A stretch of DNA of 64,000 bases from Mercenaria mercenaria (Eukaryota; Mollusca; Bivalvia; Venerida; Veneridae): contig NC_069362.1 in assembly GCF_021730395.1 (NCBI RefSeq), forward strand, positions 75,594,001 through 75,658,000, in the 5' to 3' direction. The notes under the pieces are model-generated. The model was not told the DNA's origin, did not search any database, and saw only the letters and a program-made list of their open reading frames with translations. Every line of letters begins with the position of its first letter. Position 1 is the stretch's first letter. The position numbers and the translations under genes are program-made. Positions 33,501 to 44,348 of the stretch are shown one piece after another.

Positions 33501-36500
33501 CTTGAATACAGATAGAGACTATAATACTGAACAAGAGATAAAAGTTTCAAAGCCATATGTCAAACACTTTACACAAAATATGAACTGGTACGAAAAACTT
33601 AACCACGATTTCTAAGTCAAAAGGGGCCATAATTCAGCCAAAATTCTAGATGGAGTTATGTACTCTTGCCTATAACTGGACATAGTGAAGGTAAACAAGT
33701 GTTGAAAGTTTCAAAGCTTTATCTCAAAAGACTCGGTCAAAAAATGAACAGGTACGAAAACTTTAACTATGATTTCTAAGTCAAAAGGGGCCATAATTAA
33801 GCCAAAATCCTTGATGGAGTTATGTGTTCTTGCCTATAACTGGACATGGTGATGGTAAACAAGTGTTGAAAGTTTCAAAGCTTTATCTCAAAAGACTTTG
33901 TCAAAATGTGGACTGGTACGAAAAACTTAACCAAGGTGTGACGCCGACACCATGGTGAGTAGGATAGCTCTACTTATTCTTCGAATAGTCGAGCTAAAAA
34001 TGAAATAAACTAAGAAATAAAAGTCTGAAAAATAAATACAATAATTAAACCAGTGAGATTGCTCAATTTAGGTAGCAAGTTGCATAGCAAATACTGTGAA
34101 ATACAACATGACATTGTGCTTAACTATTTGAATATCATCTATTTAATACAGGTTTTTTTCTAGCTAATTTGGGAACATAGCCTATACCCCCAAAATTGGG
34201 AATTTTGACGCATAAATGTTTCGAATTGGGAAATATTTAGTCCCATAGGATATAGTGAAGATGTGTTTAAGCACTTTCTCATACACTTGTTTCACACTTG
34301 TACAACCTCTTTTAACATATTTCCATTACAAAATTGTCCATAATTTGGTCAATGTTTGTGCAATTTTGAGGAAATTTTTTTCAGAATGTAGATTGGGAAT
34401 TTTTGCACTCATTTTGGGAAAAATACATACCTTTTGGCATTGGGAATTAACCGAATAACGGCTATAAAAACGGCCAAAAAAAACCCCCTGTAATACAAAT
34501 GTACTAGTACATACCAAAGTTTTAGCAAAATTTTCTGAGTTGAAAAGGGGGCATAATTTTGTAACCTGTAAGTTGGAGATATGAAACCTGGCTAAGAAAC
34601 ATAAGTACAAGTTTACAACTACAACTAAAAATAGGTGTGCGTATTGGAGGGGGAGTTGACTGGGTAGTACTGGTACTAACAGACAATATTAAGTAATCCA
34701 CAAAACACATGAAACAGACAACAAGAAAGTATTATTTGTCTGGCAGTGTTACGAACAGAATTTTCATATTTTCCTTTTTCAACTGCACAACACAGGAGAT
34801 ATAATATATTCAAGAAAAACATAATCATTCAATTGGTATGACCATAGCGAAGAAAGGTAAAGGTAAATTTTATTTACCGCCGCTTTGTGAAAATTGAACA
34901 TAAGCTCTGCTGAGCTTTTGAGTGACCTTTTTTTAAGAACACCTCAGCTGGGTCGACTGAGGCAATCGTGATAAAGTGCCTTGTCCAAGGACAAACTGCA
35001 ATGGGAGTAGCCAAGAATTGTACCCATGGCAGGGTTGGCAAAACCCCGGGTTTTAAGCATATTGCCCAGCCCAGTGGGTTTTACTGGGAAAACCCGGGTT
35101 TTACAGGGTAATAATTGGCAATAGTGGGCAATATAAAATTTCAGTTCATACATCAATACATATTTCAACACTTTAGTTGACTTAGAACCCATATAGTATT
35201 AGCAGTGACACCTGCATGCCTGAAGATATAAAATCTATAAAAAAAACTATTGAATAGACATTATTATGATAATGATTGAGCAATTATTGAGCAAGATTAG
35301 GGGATTAAAGTTAGAAGTGTGAACAACTTAAATCTGGTCATTTTACTCATGAAAGTCAGTTTAGATCGCACTGTCACTGTCATATAAGTTATAACCATGA
35401 AACCTAAGGACCCTGTGTGGAATTATTTTAATGTCACAGAGGATGATTAAAAAAAGATTGCAAAATGTAAGGACTGTGGTACTATAGTAAGTGCCAAAAT
35501 AGAGAGGCTGAAGGCTCATAGACTGAAATGTGTGTTAGTTTTAGATCAGCCTATTGATACCAGTTCTACAAGTGCAAGTGCATCATGTTCAGTACAGGAG
35601 TTCCTAGCTGACAAGCCACAAACACCTATTATGAGAAAGGCACTTGATGAGCCATACGTGACAAAGAAGAACTAGACTGGTAGACTATCAAAATTATGTT
35701 AAGCAAAATCTAGTTGTGACCTAGAGAGATGTATTTGTAACTATAAATATTATTGCATAAAAACTATTTTGTTGTCAGTAAACCATTGTAATTTTGTTAA
35801 TAAAACTGTTCTGTCTGCTAACTATCACTTCACCATTTGTATCAAAGTAAGTGAAACTTAATGTAAGAATAAGCTTACATTCTATAACAAAGAAACTTAA
35901 TTGGTTCGGTAAAAAAAAAAATAGAAAACATTCTTATTGCCCAGTATTGCCCACTTCAGTCATTTTTAGGAGTATTGCCCAACCCGGGAAAACCCGGGTT
36001 TTCCCGGTTGGGTTTACCCGTCTTGGGTGGGTAGTCGCCAACCCTGACCCATGGCCTTCATCTCTGTATGAAAGCGTCTTAGCCCTCTCAGCCAATGGGT
36101 CCACTACATAACACAACATAAGAAGTGTGTGAGGTTTCTTTCTGCTGTGATGTGTAGTTACTGAAATACTGACTTTCTGAACAATCCAAACAGAATCTTG
36201 TGAAAACAGTACAAAATGGGGCATAGTATCATATAAAAATGAAATAAAGAGTTATAGAACCTATGTTATTCAACTGGCATTATCATGGGAAAATCATGTA
36301 TAAAATGTCATGTAGTTGTGATGAGTATTTACTGAGACATGAGCATGCTAAGAATCATTAACAAGGTGTCCACAACAAGAAACTGATGTTGGGGCTATAG
36401 CAATACCTGTTGTGACATTCGCCATGGGGAACTAAAACAAGGTATAATTTTGACAATCCTGATCCAAAAGTTCTGTTGATTTAATTTATCTAATTTCTGC

Positions 36501-37138
36501 ACCACACAACTGCAATTTGAGTGATCTGACTATTAAAACACAAGTGTTAATACTGTTATGTTCATTAATTAAAGGAAGTGGCTAGGGGTCCGTTGACATC
36601 TCCCGTTTTTTAAGGTAAAATATAGTTTGCTATTTTTAATACAATTCCCAATATTCATATTGATTACCGGACCTCTAGCCTGCCCTGTACGGGTTGTCTA
36701 GATGTCTGGTTACCGGACCCCTAGCCACTGCCTTAATTAAAACTTTTAAATAGCCACAGAATAGAGCAGCAACATTTGAGCACAGAAAGCTAATACTAAA
36801 GCTGTAGTTCAATGCTGTTGAATAAGATAAATGAATGACAACAATGCAAACAATAGAAAAAGTAAGAGAGCTTCCTGTTACCTTTTCAGACACAGGCTAA
36901 ATGGTAAAGAAACCCTGTAACCTTCTGTGACATATGGGTTTCCTTGCAGAAACTCTGGAATGTCTTGATATTTGTGTAAAGTAATGTCCTTTTCCTTTAA
37001 ATCACACAGTCCTGAACTAAGCGTACTTTCAATACTCTCATCTATTTCTATATCAAGAATACTGTAACTCTCATGTCGTGTTATTCCAACAGTTTGCCTA
37101 TTTTTGATATTCTCATATGGTCCTTGACGTCCCATCAT
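27439..37138 (-). CDS. PAQR3: PAQR3-type progestin and adipoQ receptor (complete, 6 coding exons)
   Basis: Seven-transmembrane protein of the PAQR/CREST superfamily. Vertebrate PAQR3 (RKTG) sits in the Golgi and tethers RAF kinases. Coding exons on the minus strand: 37138-36882, 32111-31949, 31669-31517, 31215-31018, 29815-29725, 27566-27439. All have GT-AG ends and compatible phases, giving 329 residues (human 311). Visible hallmarks: NPYVTEGYR before the membrane region; NETINIWSH; the SxxxH zinc motif in MLCSAGFH; Asp in WLAVDLAG; YGVIPASHW; FPERFFPG; and HxxxH in GSSHQFWH. The N-terminal 75 residues are divergent, acidic and cytosolic by analogy. Two adjacent ATG codons start it; the first was chosen. 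A homologous second last exon at 23465-23598 could give an alternative C terminus. A possible poly(A) signal for the nearer end is at 27088-27093. The introns are full of repeats, including one that ends a few bases from the exon 4 donor. Confidence 0.95.
28815..28990. repeat. D-type repeat fragment in PAQR3 intron 5
   Basis: TTTGACCTTTGACCTTAAAA, GTGACCTTGACCTTGAAT and a terminal ACGGACTGG phrase resemble one unit of the D-type array. The remainder of 27,570-29,720 shows nothing recognisable. Confidence 0.5.
29725..29815 (-). CDS. PAQR3: PAQR3 coding exon 5
   Basis: 91 nt encoding MFIPKVVTMYCLGMLAF to FPERFFP and the first base of Gly. Its donor serves either last exon (27566 or 23598). Confidence 0.93.
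30123..31010 (-). mobile_element. Repeat element, four units, abutting PAQR3 exon 4
   Basis: Starts AACTAGAGCTATCACTAAAG with GTACCCCCC just inside, has four units of about 165 bp (CAAAGTCCCATAACTCTGCA, AGTTTCATTAAATTGTGTCA), a GACGGACAGAC tract, and ends TTGTCAGGGGGTACAAAA. The inverted GTACCCCC/GGGGGTAC near the ends matches the D-type plan at 53126-54195. Confidence 0.75.
31018..31215 (-). CDS. PAQR3: PAQR3 coding exon 4
   Basis: 198 nt encoding IWRDIYLFTI to GGWNAEIVR. Donor GTGAGT at 31012-31017; a repeat element begins within about ten bases of it. Confidence 0.93.
31517..31669 (-). CDS. PAQR3: PAQR3 coding exon 3
   Basis: 153 nt, phase 0 at both ends (FCMLCSAGFH to AFFCLS), donor GTGAGT. 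Carries the SxxxH and Asp residues expected to bind zinc. Confidence 0.93.
31949..32111 (-). CDS. PAQR3: PAQR3 coding exon 2
   Basis: 163 nt. Acceptor TTTTTCAG, donor CAG|GTATGT. Encodes NETINIWSH and the first membrane helix, ending GLICYQ in phase 0. Confidence 0.93.
32179..33026 (-). mobile_element. A-type repeat element, GGGCCATGATGGCCC subfamily
   Basis: AACAAGAGGGCCATGATGGC at one end and CTCACCTTGAGCACTTTGTG ... GGTGAGCT at the other, with about five units of 145 bp. In PAQR3 intron 1, directly followed by the next element. Confidence 0.82.
33028..33995 (-). mobile_element. E-type repeat element (CTCGACTATTCGAAGAAT ends)
   Basis: Subterminal inverted repeat GCTCGACTATTCGAAGAAT (33051-33070) against its complement at 33975-33994, units of about 165 bp with GGGGCCATAATTCAGCC, and outer ends AACAAGAG and GAGCT. 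Starts two bases after the preceding element. Confidence 0.8.
34149..34490. mobile_element. CAGG-ended MITE with 5-bp target duplication
   Basis: CAGGTTTTTTTC on the left, AAAAAAAACCCCCTG on the right, flanked by TAATA (34144-34148 and 34491-34495). The interior repeats TTGGGAAT phrases. In PAQR3 intron 1. Confidence 0.55.
35030..36046 (+). mobile_element. hAT-superfamily DNA transposon relic
   Basis: Ends CAGGGTTGGC and GCCAACCCTG, subterminal AACCCGGGTTTT motifs, and a perfect 8-bp target duplication ACCCATGG (35022-35029, 36047-36054). These are hAT hallmarks. It encodes only a BED-type zinc finger remnant; the transposase core is absent, so it was mobilised in trans or is a deletion derivative. 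Confidence 0.9.
35397..35675 (+). pseudogene. BED zinc-finger remnant of hAT transposase
   Basis: Reads MKPKDPVWNYFNVTEDD, an in-frame stop, then KKIAKCKDCGTIVSAKIERL, KAHRLKC and a Ser-rich stretch to a TAG. DPVWNYF, CxxC and the downstream H/C pair are the BED-finger pattern of hAT transposases. One internal stop breaks it. Confidence 0.8.
36569..36736. mobile_element. TTAA MITE, GTGGCTAGGGGTCCG ends
   Basis: Inverted GTGGCTAGGGGTCCG ... CGGACCCCTAGCCAC within TTAA at both ends; 168 bp, 145 bp from PAQR3 exon 1. TTAA targets suggest piggyBac or Kolobok mobilisation. Confidence 0.78.
36882..37138 (-). CDS. PAQR3: PAQR3 coding exon 1
   Basis: Starts ATGATGGGACGTC and ends in AAAAG|GTAACA, two bases into a Ser codon. 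Encodes the soluble N terminus up to GYRVSLPFSLCLK, matching human GYRAYLPSRLCIK at its end only. Confidence 0.9.
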
Positions 37139-37356
37139 GACTGTTTTTAAAATAAAAACTTCAACGACAGATTTCAGCTAACCTACACCACTTCACTGCA
37201 GCTTCAACTTTAATGGCTGTAATTGCCAACATTAGCTAATCACTAAACATATACATCTATCACTGTCTTATCTCATGTCCGGAATGAGGGATACGTAGAT
37301 CTTTGAGATTTATATTCTCCTGATTTCAACGAAAGATATAATCAAAGTAACTAAAA

Positions 37357-37743
37357 ATGTTTTATTCACTCAGCAGTAATTGGGATATGATACTGGTGTG
37401 TAACTTGCATTACGCAGGACTGATTAAAGTACAGAATTCGTGCAAGATCTTGTTTTTATTTGTTGTTTTCGCCATGACACCGGTTATCTCCACTGTGAAG
37501 AGTAAGCCAGTCAACTCGTACCTTGATTACTCGTACATACTTCATCTCGTACAAAGGCCGGTCGATTTTATTGATAGAGCAATGCCTGGACAGGTGTACT
37601 CAGAATACATAAATTTTGATTTCATTGTTGAGTCATTTTCCTCGTGCCTTTTCTTGTGTCTGATAGCAGTAATACTGTATAAATGCTGTTTTCTCATATT
37701 CTTAGGCATCAAAGGGGTTGTTTTATTCCCAGTAACAGGTTAA
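37357..37743 (+). CDS. Uncharacterised 128-residue open frame, divergent from PAQR3
   Basis: I do not recognise it. ATG to TAA, with two hydrophobic stretches (about residues 31-45 and 93-116) around a hydrophilic middle (VKSKPVNSYLDYSYI, VDFIDRAMPGQVYSEY). It begins 219 bp from the PAQR3 start on the other strand, so a shared promoter is conceivable. CAG|GTTAAC before the stop could be a splice donor, making this a first exon. No family support, so it may be a chance frame. Confidence 0.28.
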   Translation: MFYSLSSNWDMILVCNLHYAGLIKVQNSCKILFLFVVFAMTPVISTVKSKPVNSYLDYSYILHLVQRPVDFIDRAMPGQVYSEYINFDFIVESFSSCLFLCLIAVILYKCCFLIFLGIKGVVLFPVTG

Positions 37744-38519
37744 CTATTTCAAAAACATGAAAATGTTGAAACATTTCACCCAAACCGTGGGCGAATAGCT
37801 TTAAATTTGATTGTTTTAACTTCAAGCAGGCTTAAAATATATGATACCACCTTCATATTTTATATTTTGCCTCTTCAAAACTTTAATTTCGATATGTCCT
37901 GACTCCAATATGGCACGATTTTTAACCTTGAATTATGATCTTGAGCAGATCCCAGTTTCAGTACCACATTGAAATCCAGCTGCTGGCTCGACATTCAATT
38001 TTAGCCCGATGTTCGAGCAGGCTGTAAACTCAATAGGCCTACCGATAGATATGTCCTAAAACAACTAAATGTTTTTACTGTATATGATCGATACGGGGTT
38101 GGTTACAAGGATTACACCAGCAAACAGGTTACAGCAGGTCACAATAATTATGAAAACTCGTCATATATGAATAGGTCGAAATTTGGTTTTTGGAATATTT
38201 TGAATTGCTATCATTGTGCTAGCTTGAATTTAAATGCTGTTTAAAATTAAACATTTATCTTTTCAACCTTTATGGTATTTGTTTAATCCATATGATCAAA
38301 ACTATTAATCGTGATAACGGTACATTGGCGAAGAAGAGATTCTTCTTCTATAGTAATGGCAAACGTTCAATAATGATACATTATGGCCATGATGCGTGGG
38401 GGTTAGAGAAAGTAAAAGACTGTCAGGTTTCCTAGGCTACTCAATCCGCCTAGTGCTTCCTAACAGTTGTGATTAAAAAGGTGCAAAAACCTAACACCTT
38501 AATTTAAACCTTAATTCCT

Positions 38520-39325
38520 TTAACTGCGAGTTATATATACACATAAACTGTTGTGCAGAAAGGAAGACGTTAGTAGGGTTAAAACAGGATAAAAGCAAAC
38601 AGATATGTACTGGAATAACGGTGTAAACATCAATGTAGCCAGTGCTGATTTGAATCCAGAGACTGTTTCAACACTGACTACATGAGATGGTAATGTGTTC
38701 CACCGAACAGCTGTTCCATAGGGAAAAAGTAATTTTTTTATAATAATCATCTGTAGTAGATGGAATCTGAAATGTCAGATGATTGTAGTGTCCGGACTGT
38801 CTTGTGTAAGGTGTAACATGTTGCTTTGGATCAACATCTACATGATAATAAACCATTTTGTGAAATTAAATTAGTCTACTATATTGTCTTCTTAATTGCA
38901 ATGTATTCCAATTTAAGTCTTTTATGATATTTGTGACTGTGCCCGGGGTCTTGCTATAATTGTTTGTTACAAATCTTGCAGCTTGTCTTTGAATGTTTTC
39001 TAGTTTATCTATATCCTTTTGATGTTAAGGATCCCATACACTAGAACAGAGTTCTAAAGTTGGTCTTACAATAGTATTATAAGCAGCTGCCTTGGTAGAA
39101 CTTTTAGAAGAATGTACGTTACGTTTTAAGAAACCTAAGCGCTGACTAGCTTTATTAGAAACTTTATTTACACGAGGAGACCAAGATGAATTTGATAATA
39201 CTTCCACGCCTAAATATGTAGCTTGACTGACAACAGACACAGGGATAACCTGAATAACGGAGCAGACCAAAAACTGCCAAGTATTTACCTGGACAAATGT
39301 ACATTCTGTATTTGACTTTCGCAAT
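38520..39325 (-). pseudogene. LINE reverse-transcriptase fragment, 3' end of ORF2
   Basis: Reads SQATYLGVEVLSNSSWSPRV, NKASQRLGFLKRN, then after a stop KLENIQRQAARFVTNNYSK, LNWNTLQLRRQYSRLI, another stop, and in a second frame RWNTLPSHVVSVETVSGFKS. These are the C-terminal landmarks of Jockey/CR1/L2-like LINE reverse transcriptases. At least two in-frame stops and one frameshift; the 5' part is absent. Lies just downstream of the EF-hand gene. Confidence 0.85.
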
Positions 39326-39382
39326 GGGTCTAATTACACCATATGGGTTTTTGAGTCGCTAATTATCGTCTTAATTCTCGCA

Positions 39383-39388
39383 TTTATT
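39383..39388 (-). promoter_or_regulatory. Poly(A) signal of the EF-hand gene
   Basis: AATAAA on the minus strand about 100 bp after the stop codon and before the LINE fragment. Confidence 0.6.
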
Positions 39389-39489
39389 CAACTAGCGATG
39401 CTACATTTAATTGACAATTTTAGAGAAACATAAGAAATACATGTAGTTTATTCAAATTAAAACAAATATCAGTTAACTGTAAAGCGACG

Positions 39490-39581
39490 TTAACGTCCCT
39501 GGTGCCCATAGTGGGGGAACAGTTTATGTGTCAGATGAAGGAAGTACTGTTCCCATTCGTGAAGGCTCACAACGTTGTCAT
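39490..39581 (-). CDS. EF-hand protein coding exon 4
   Basis: 92 nt, acceptor TGTATTTCAG. Completes the fourth loop (DHN|NDNVVSLHEW) and ends with TAA at 39490-39492. Confidence 0.85.
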
Positions 39582-42500
39582 CTGAAATACAGTAATTAAT
39601 GGAAATAGAGAAATACATCTGTAATGACCACATAGTGAAATATAGAGAAATACATCGGTAATTATCGCAAATGGCATCAGAGAAATTCACTTAGAATAGA
39701 TTTCACTTAGAATAGAACAGCATAAAAAAGAGTGTATTTTATTAACAAACCATGGGCAAAACAAATATAAATGCAACATATAAAAACTCATAACGTAGGC
39801 TATAAAACAATTAACTAAGCATAAAGTAGCTGCATATTTAAACCAAACTATTAAAGAAATACCATGCCCATCTTCCATTACAAATTATTATTAATCTAAA
39901 TGTACAAAATCCTCTTCAAATACATGTATATCGAAGCTTGCCATATATAAAATGTAGGGTTGTATTCATAAAATAAGAGTTCGTCCTAACAAGACAGAAA
40001 ACATCCCTTCGGAAGCAGTCGAAAACAAGTAAAACAAGGTGGGGATACTTAGAAACAAGTAACTGGACTAAAAAGATTTTTAAAAAATATATAAAAAATT
40101 AGAACGATGGTAATTGGAGGATGTGGATTACGGGTACCAAGTTACAGTAACAAGAAACTGAAATGAAAAGCAAAAAATAACACACAGGTACAGGGAGGTA
40201 ACGGGTGTATGTCGGGTTGCTGTATGTGGATTACATAAACTTAGATTCACAAAACTGAAACTGGAAGTTTTAAAAATTATAAGATTAATCAGTGATTTCG
40301 GGACCGAAGGGGTGTTTGCTAGGGCAGAGACAGGGTGCGGGATGTGGATAAGGAATACTATGACAGATGCGATATAAAGAAACTGAATTGAAAGTAAAAC
40401 AAAATGGAGCATTTTATCCATGTGACCTTGACCTTTGACCTAGTGGTGCTTAGTCATCATTTAAAGTTTGAAAGCTGTAGCTATTACATGACTCAGAACC
40501 CGCAAACGAAGCAAAATACCAGAAGAAATTTAGTCAGGTCGCTGTGACCTTGACCTGTGCGCGACTGACCCCTAAAATCAACTAGGATCTTTCTCTAGTG
40601 GTACTTATTTACTGTGTAAAGTTTGACAGCCGTAGCTATTACTTTTATGACGTGATTGTTATATTTTGGTTATATTTTCTGGTCCTTTTGGGTCATAAAG
40701 TTCATTTAATGTTTATGGATGATGCTGGTGCTAGAGGGCGCGAGGGGTGTTGCACATTTCATTATCTCTAATAAACAGACTCAATCAAACCGAATCTGCT
40801 ATTATTTTTGCTTGCTGCGTTATATGCGTCTAAACATCTATACTTATCCCATAGGGATACAGAGAAAGATACTCAGTGGTAATGATCGCAAAAGAAAATA
40901 GAATACAAATCTACACCCCATGTGCTAATATACATGTACAAGAAACAGAGAACCAAGTTTTAACTTATTTTTATGTTTCTTAATTTTGCTTTCTGGCCAT
41001 GGGCAGCTCTCTTTTCGCGCTGTTCGTTTCTTTTATATAAATATAATCATAGTTTCTATGAGTTAATGCCGATAAGGCACGAGTTGCATTCTCTAATTCA
41101 TTAAATGGCAAAGTATTTTCTTTAAAATAAAATAGATGACGCCCGCCACAAATCAAACTGTTTAATCACTGTTAAATTTGATAATGCGATGGAAATCAGC
41201 AAAAGGAAAAGTGTTTCTTAACAAATAGGTTGATCCCAGGCACTGTTTCAGTTGTTCATATTAAGGGCAGTGTCGGTAATAACACATGTTCGACCTTTTC
41301 AACGCAATCCCGTCAACAAAACTGAGACAGCTGAAAACAGTTAAAAAGTATAACGAATCCACACGTTTCGGCGAACTGATTCAGACAAGGTCGTTTTATA
41401 CTCGTGGTGGCATGAGCAAGTTAGACTTTATTATCAGATGTCTTTAACGTGGTCTTCCATAAAAAGAAAGGAATTCTTAGAGGCAGACTTCATCTGCAAA
41501 TTCTCAGACCTTGCACACTTACTGTTATGGTCGATAAGATGGAATTCCTGAGACATGTCGGCGGTTTTCAGGCAGCCGTCACTGTTGTGGTCGTAATGTG
41601 CAAATAACTGGTCAGCTACTGGACAAGTGTGCACTTGAAGATATTCAGCTTTTGTAACACACGTGTCGTCTGTAAAATAACGTAAAATATGGGCGTTAGC
41701 AGAAACTAAATATATCTATATACTAGTATATATCTATATATGCCTACATATTGAAAACATCGGTGGAACTAGAGTCTGAACCTACAGTTTGTTCCACGTT
41801 TTTCTCTGATTTCTCTTAGACTATAAGACAATGCCATTGATATTATACACTACTTTAGAGAACTGCGAGGGTTGTAATAGGACCTTCCTAAATTTTCAAT
41901 TTTGAATTCATCTTTAAACAACGAGTTTGATGGGATATTTACATTGTAACTTGATTTTAGCCATTTTTGACATCATATTTAAAAGGAAACAGCCGCTGTT
42001 TGAGTTTGAGTTTATTTGGTAATGAATAATTCTAAAACTCTCTTTCATAAAAGCAACATTTCAATGCATTTTTTTCCACAAGCATTTTTTTTTTCAGAAA
42101 AAAAAATAAAATAGATAAATAAATGAAATTCGAAACTGCGATTTTGCATGATTTTGGCCTTTAAATTGACGTAAAGAGATATTTTAAGAATTAAAAAAGT
42201 ATACTATTGGCCACCACCGGAGACCTTTAGAAAGATAATTCGTATCTGGATCTTGTTCATATAATTTTATCAGCAAAATCAGATTATCAAGTTCGCCATT
42301 TATGGATAGCCAGAAGCATAAAATAACGAATTACTGGACCGATTTCCCTTGCACTGGCGTTTTATCAAACGGTGCGCAGTTGTGATCAATGTGGTGGTTG
42401 CGGGTCCACGATCACAAGGTTGAGCGGCCGATACCTTAACCGCTAATCCACCGCTCTCATTGAATTAAAATATATGATTTACTGTATCAAAAACTTCTTT

Positions 42501-44108
42501 AAAACGTAATATCGTATAGTCTTACTATTCAGATCCTCTCTGTAAATTGAAGCATCCCACTCGACTTCCATCACCCTGCCATCTTTAGGTGAGTGGTCAT
42601 ACCGGGCAAAACTCATATCCAGGTAGTGTCTCGCTTCATTTGTATTTATTCTGTAGTTAAAAAACATACCAGGTGAATCTTACACTTATCTGTATGGGAC
42701 GGATAAGTTTATATGCTGCTGAAAATTTTAATTACTGGAAAAAGAAGACTTTGTTTTACGACAGAAAACATATGCATAAAGATTTAATATAGCCAACAGG
42801 CTAGGCAGATTCCGACACTGTTCTCCTTTGTGTTTGAGATGTGAAGTTGGTAAGACAGAGCATTAGTGCCAGGCGTATGTTTTTATTAACTCGAAATTTC
42901 GACATAGTAATTCGAACTTTTCGGGAGTGTTAGAACTTAGAACATTGCACTATTTTGACCATATCTGGAGGGGTTTCGACCTAGTTCGAAGCGGAACATA
43001 CTATACATGTAAATGTAGGTATATATCTGTGGATACGGTTTGAAATCAGGGGTGGCTTCCGAGCTACAGGCTAGGGTAGGTCGTACATTGATATATGGTA
43101 GTACATGTTCAAGTCCTTACTGATCGGTACGATATATGGATTGGAAATTAGAGGTATTCTCTTTGCATTGTCTGTAAAAGTAGTCCATTGGCATTTTTGC
43201 CTTGGATGGCCAGATAGACATCTAAATTTTGTGGGATGTAAAGACAGGATACTAAAGTAGTGCCTCGAAAGTTTGAGTAACGTAATCGCAATTTCGACTG
43301 ATGAAACTCGAAATTTTGAGTTAATACCTCGATTTAAAACACACACACACACACGCACACACACGCACACACCTGGCACTTCTGTTCTTGTGAAAGTTGG
43401 ATATCGGGGGATAGCAGTGAAAGCATCTTTTCAAACTGATTGCCTGGCGATATAATGAAAGTTCTGTTAAATGTGAAAGGGCCTGCTTATTCAACAATTT
43501 CGAGAAAAAGGAGTCCAATTTATTTCAGAAAATAAATCAGTGTTTTTTTTCTCCAGAGTAAATATTGCAGCTCTCTGTTAAAAATTTGGTCCGATTATCT
43601 TCGGAAGAAGTGGTGTTGAGATGTGGATAGAAAGTGTAGTTTTCTGTTATTGATAAGGCAAGACATAGCTGCAGCTGGTTTGTTCATTTTTTAAGACACG
43701 TAATGGTATTTTCACAAATATGACTTTGTTTTTGATTAATATGCATCACTTAAGTTTTGCTTAGCATTAATAGACACGTGATCTTAGTATTTATGCACTA
43801 GAAGTTGGAAAGATGTATCATCTGCAAATATATCAGCGTCTTTTGTCTTGGACAAAGGTAAAGTTGATTTACTGGTTTTGGTTTTGAAACTGTATCGTTA
43901 GTGTAATGTTTTAGTTCTATTATCTACAACTGGGGATAAGATGTATCAATACTGCACATGCTCAGTTTTTAATTCAGCAAGTCAAGAGCTTGTAAGTGGC
44001 ATCAAGGAAAATTAAAATTAATCATATTTTTGCAAGCAATACTAGAAAATGGTGGTTTACTTACGCGTTAACTGCCGTGAAGGCACACACAAACAAAATC
44101 GCCAGCAT
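39490..44108 (-). CDS. Secreted EF-hand-like calcium-binding protein (complete, 4 coding exons)
   Basis: Coding exons on the minus strand: 44108-44065, 42650-42526, 41669-41523, 39581-39490. All are GT-AG with matching phases, giving 135 residues. MLAILFVCAFTAVNA is a typical signal peptide. The mature protein has four loops with EF-hand spacing: YDHSPKDGRVMEVEW, EDLNNDTCVTKAEY, YDHNSDGCLKTADM and IDHNNDNVVSLHEW. The second and third each contain a Cys, so a disulphide is possible. The third is closest to a functional loop; the others deviate, so calcium affinity is uncertain. The C terminus is His-rich (HLTHKLFPHYGHQGR). No family name recognised; small secreted EF-hand proteins of molluscs occur in body fluids and mineralising tissue, but a role here is only a guess. 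A TATA box and 5' UTR intron lie upstream. Confidence 0.85.
40421..40640. repeat. D-type repeat fragment in EF-hand intron 3
   Basis: Two units of about 130 bp with GTGACCTTGACCT and AAAGTTTGAAAGCTGTAGC. The rest of this intron (39,590-41,520) shows no gene. Confidence 0.55.
41523..41669 (-). CDS. EF-hand protein coding exon 3
   Basis: 147 nt, acceptor ATTTTACAG, donor AACA|GTAAGT. Encodes the second and third loops. Confidence 0.85.
42385..42460 (-). mobile_element. tRNA-derived SINE head fragment
   Basis: On the minus strand GAGAGCGGTGGATTAGCGG and TATCGGCCGCTCAACC match the head of the SINE at 20129. The B box is decayed and the tail is absent. Confidence 0.55.
42526..42650 (-). CDS. EF-hand protein coding exon 2
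   Basis: 125 nt, acceptor AACTACAG, donor AATA|GTAAGA. Encodes INTNEARHYLDMSFARYDHS to YREDLN. Confidence 0.85.
43340..43372. repeat. CA microsatellite
   Basis: Alternating CA with occasional CG steps, in the first coding intron of the EF-hand gene. Confidence 0.9.
44065..44108 (-). CDS. EF-hand protein coding exon 1 (signal peptide)
   Basis: ATG two bases after an acceptor (TTGTTTCAG|AC), donor GC|GTAAGT. The exon boundary coincides with the end of the signal peptide. Confidence 0.85.
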
Positions 44109-44340
44109 GTCTGAAACAAGGTATGAAAAACAATACTAAACATGTAAAAATATCATTTAAAAGTTGTATTGGATGGTTGAGCCAGATGCTATATAGAGCG
44201 CAGATCAAACGAATACCTAACCAGCTATTGGGCTAAAAAAATCATTATAAATATGGCACTACTAAATGAAAAGAAATAGTTTACTTACTTCAGGTACAGT
44301 ATAGACTAAAGGCTTTGACAGGAAAATCCAGGCCACCCCT

Positions 44341-44348
44341 CTTTTATA
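44341..44348 (-). promoter_or_regulatory. TATA box of the EF-hand gene
   Basis: TATAAAAG on the minus strand. About 30 bp downstream a short 5' UTR exon is predicted (about 44318-44289), ending at a strong donor GTAAGTAA, with the next acceptor at 44111-44113 just before the ATG. TATA with a short first exon suits a regulated, tissue-specific gene. Confidence 0.65.

Larger units (their letters stand above)
34858..36118. repeat. Dispersed repeat split by an hAT insertion
   Basis: Left part to 35029 contains AAAGTGCCTTGTCCAAGGAC; right part from 36047 contains TCTTAGCCCTCTCAGCCAA. These are consecutive segments of one widespread metazoan repeat type, here separated by the 1-kb transposon at 35030. 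Confidence 0.55.
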
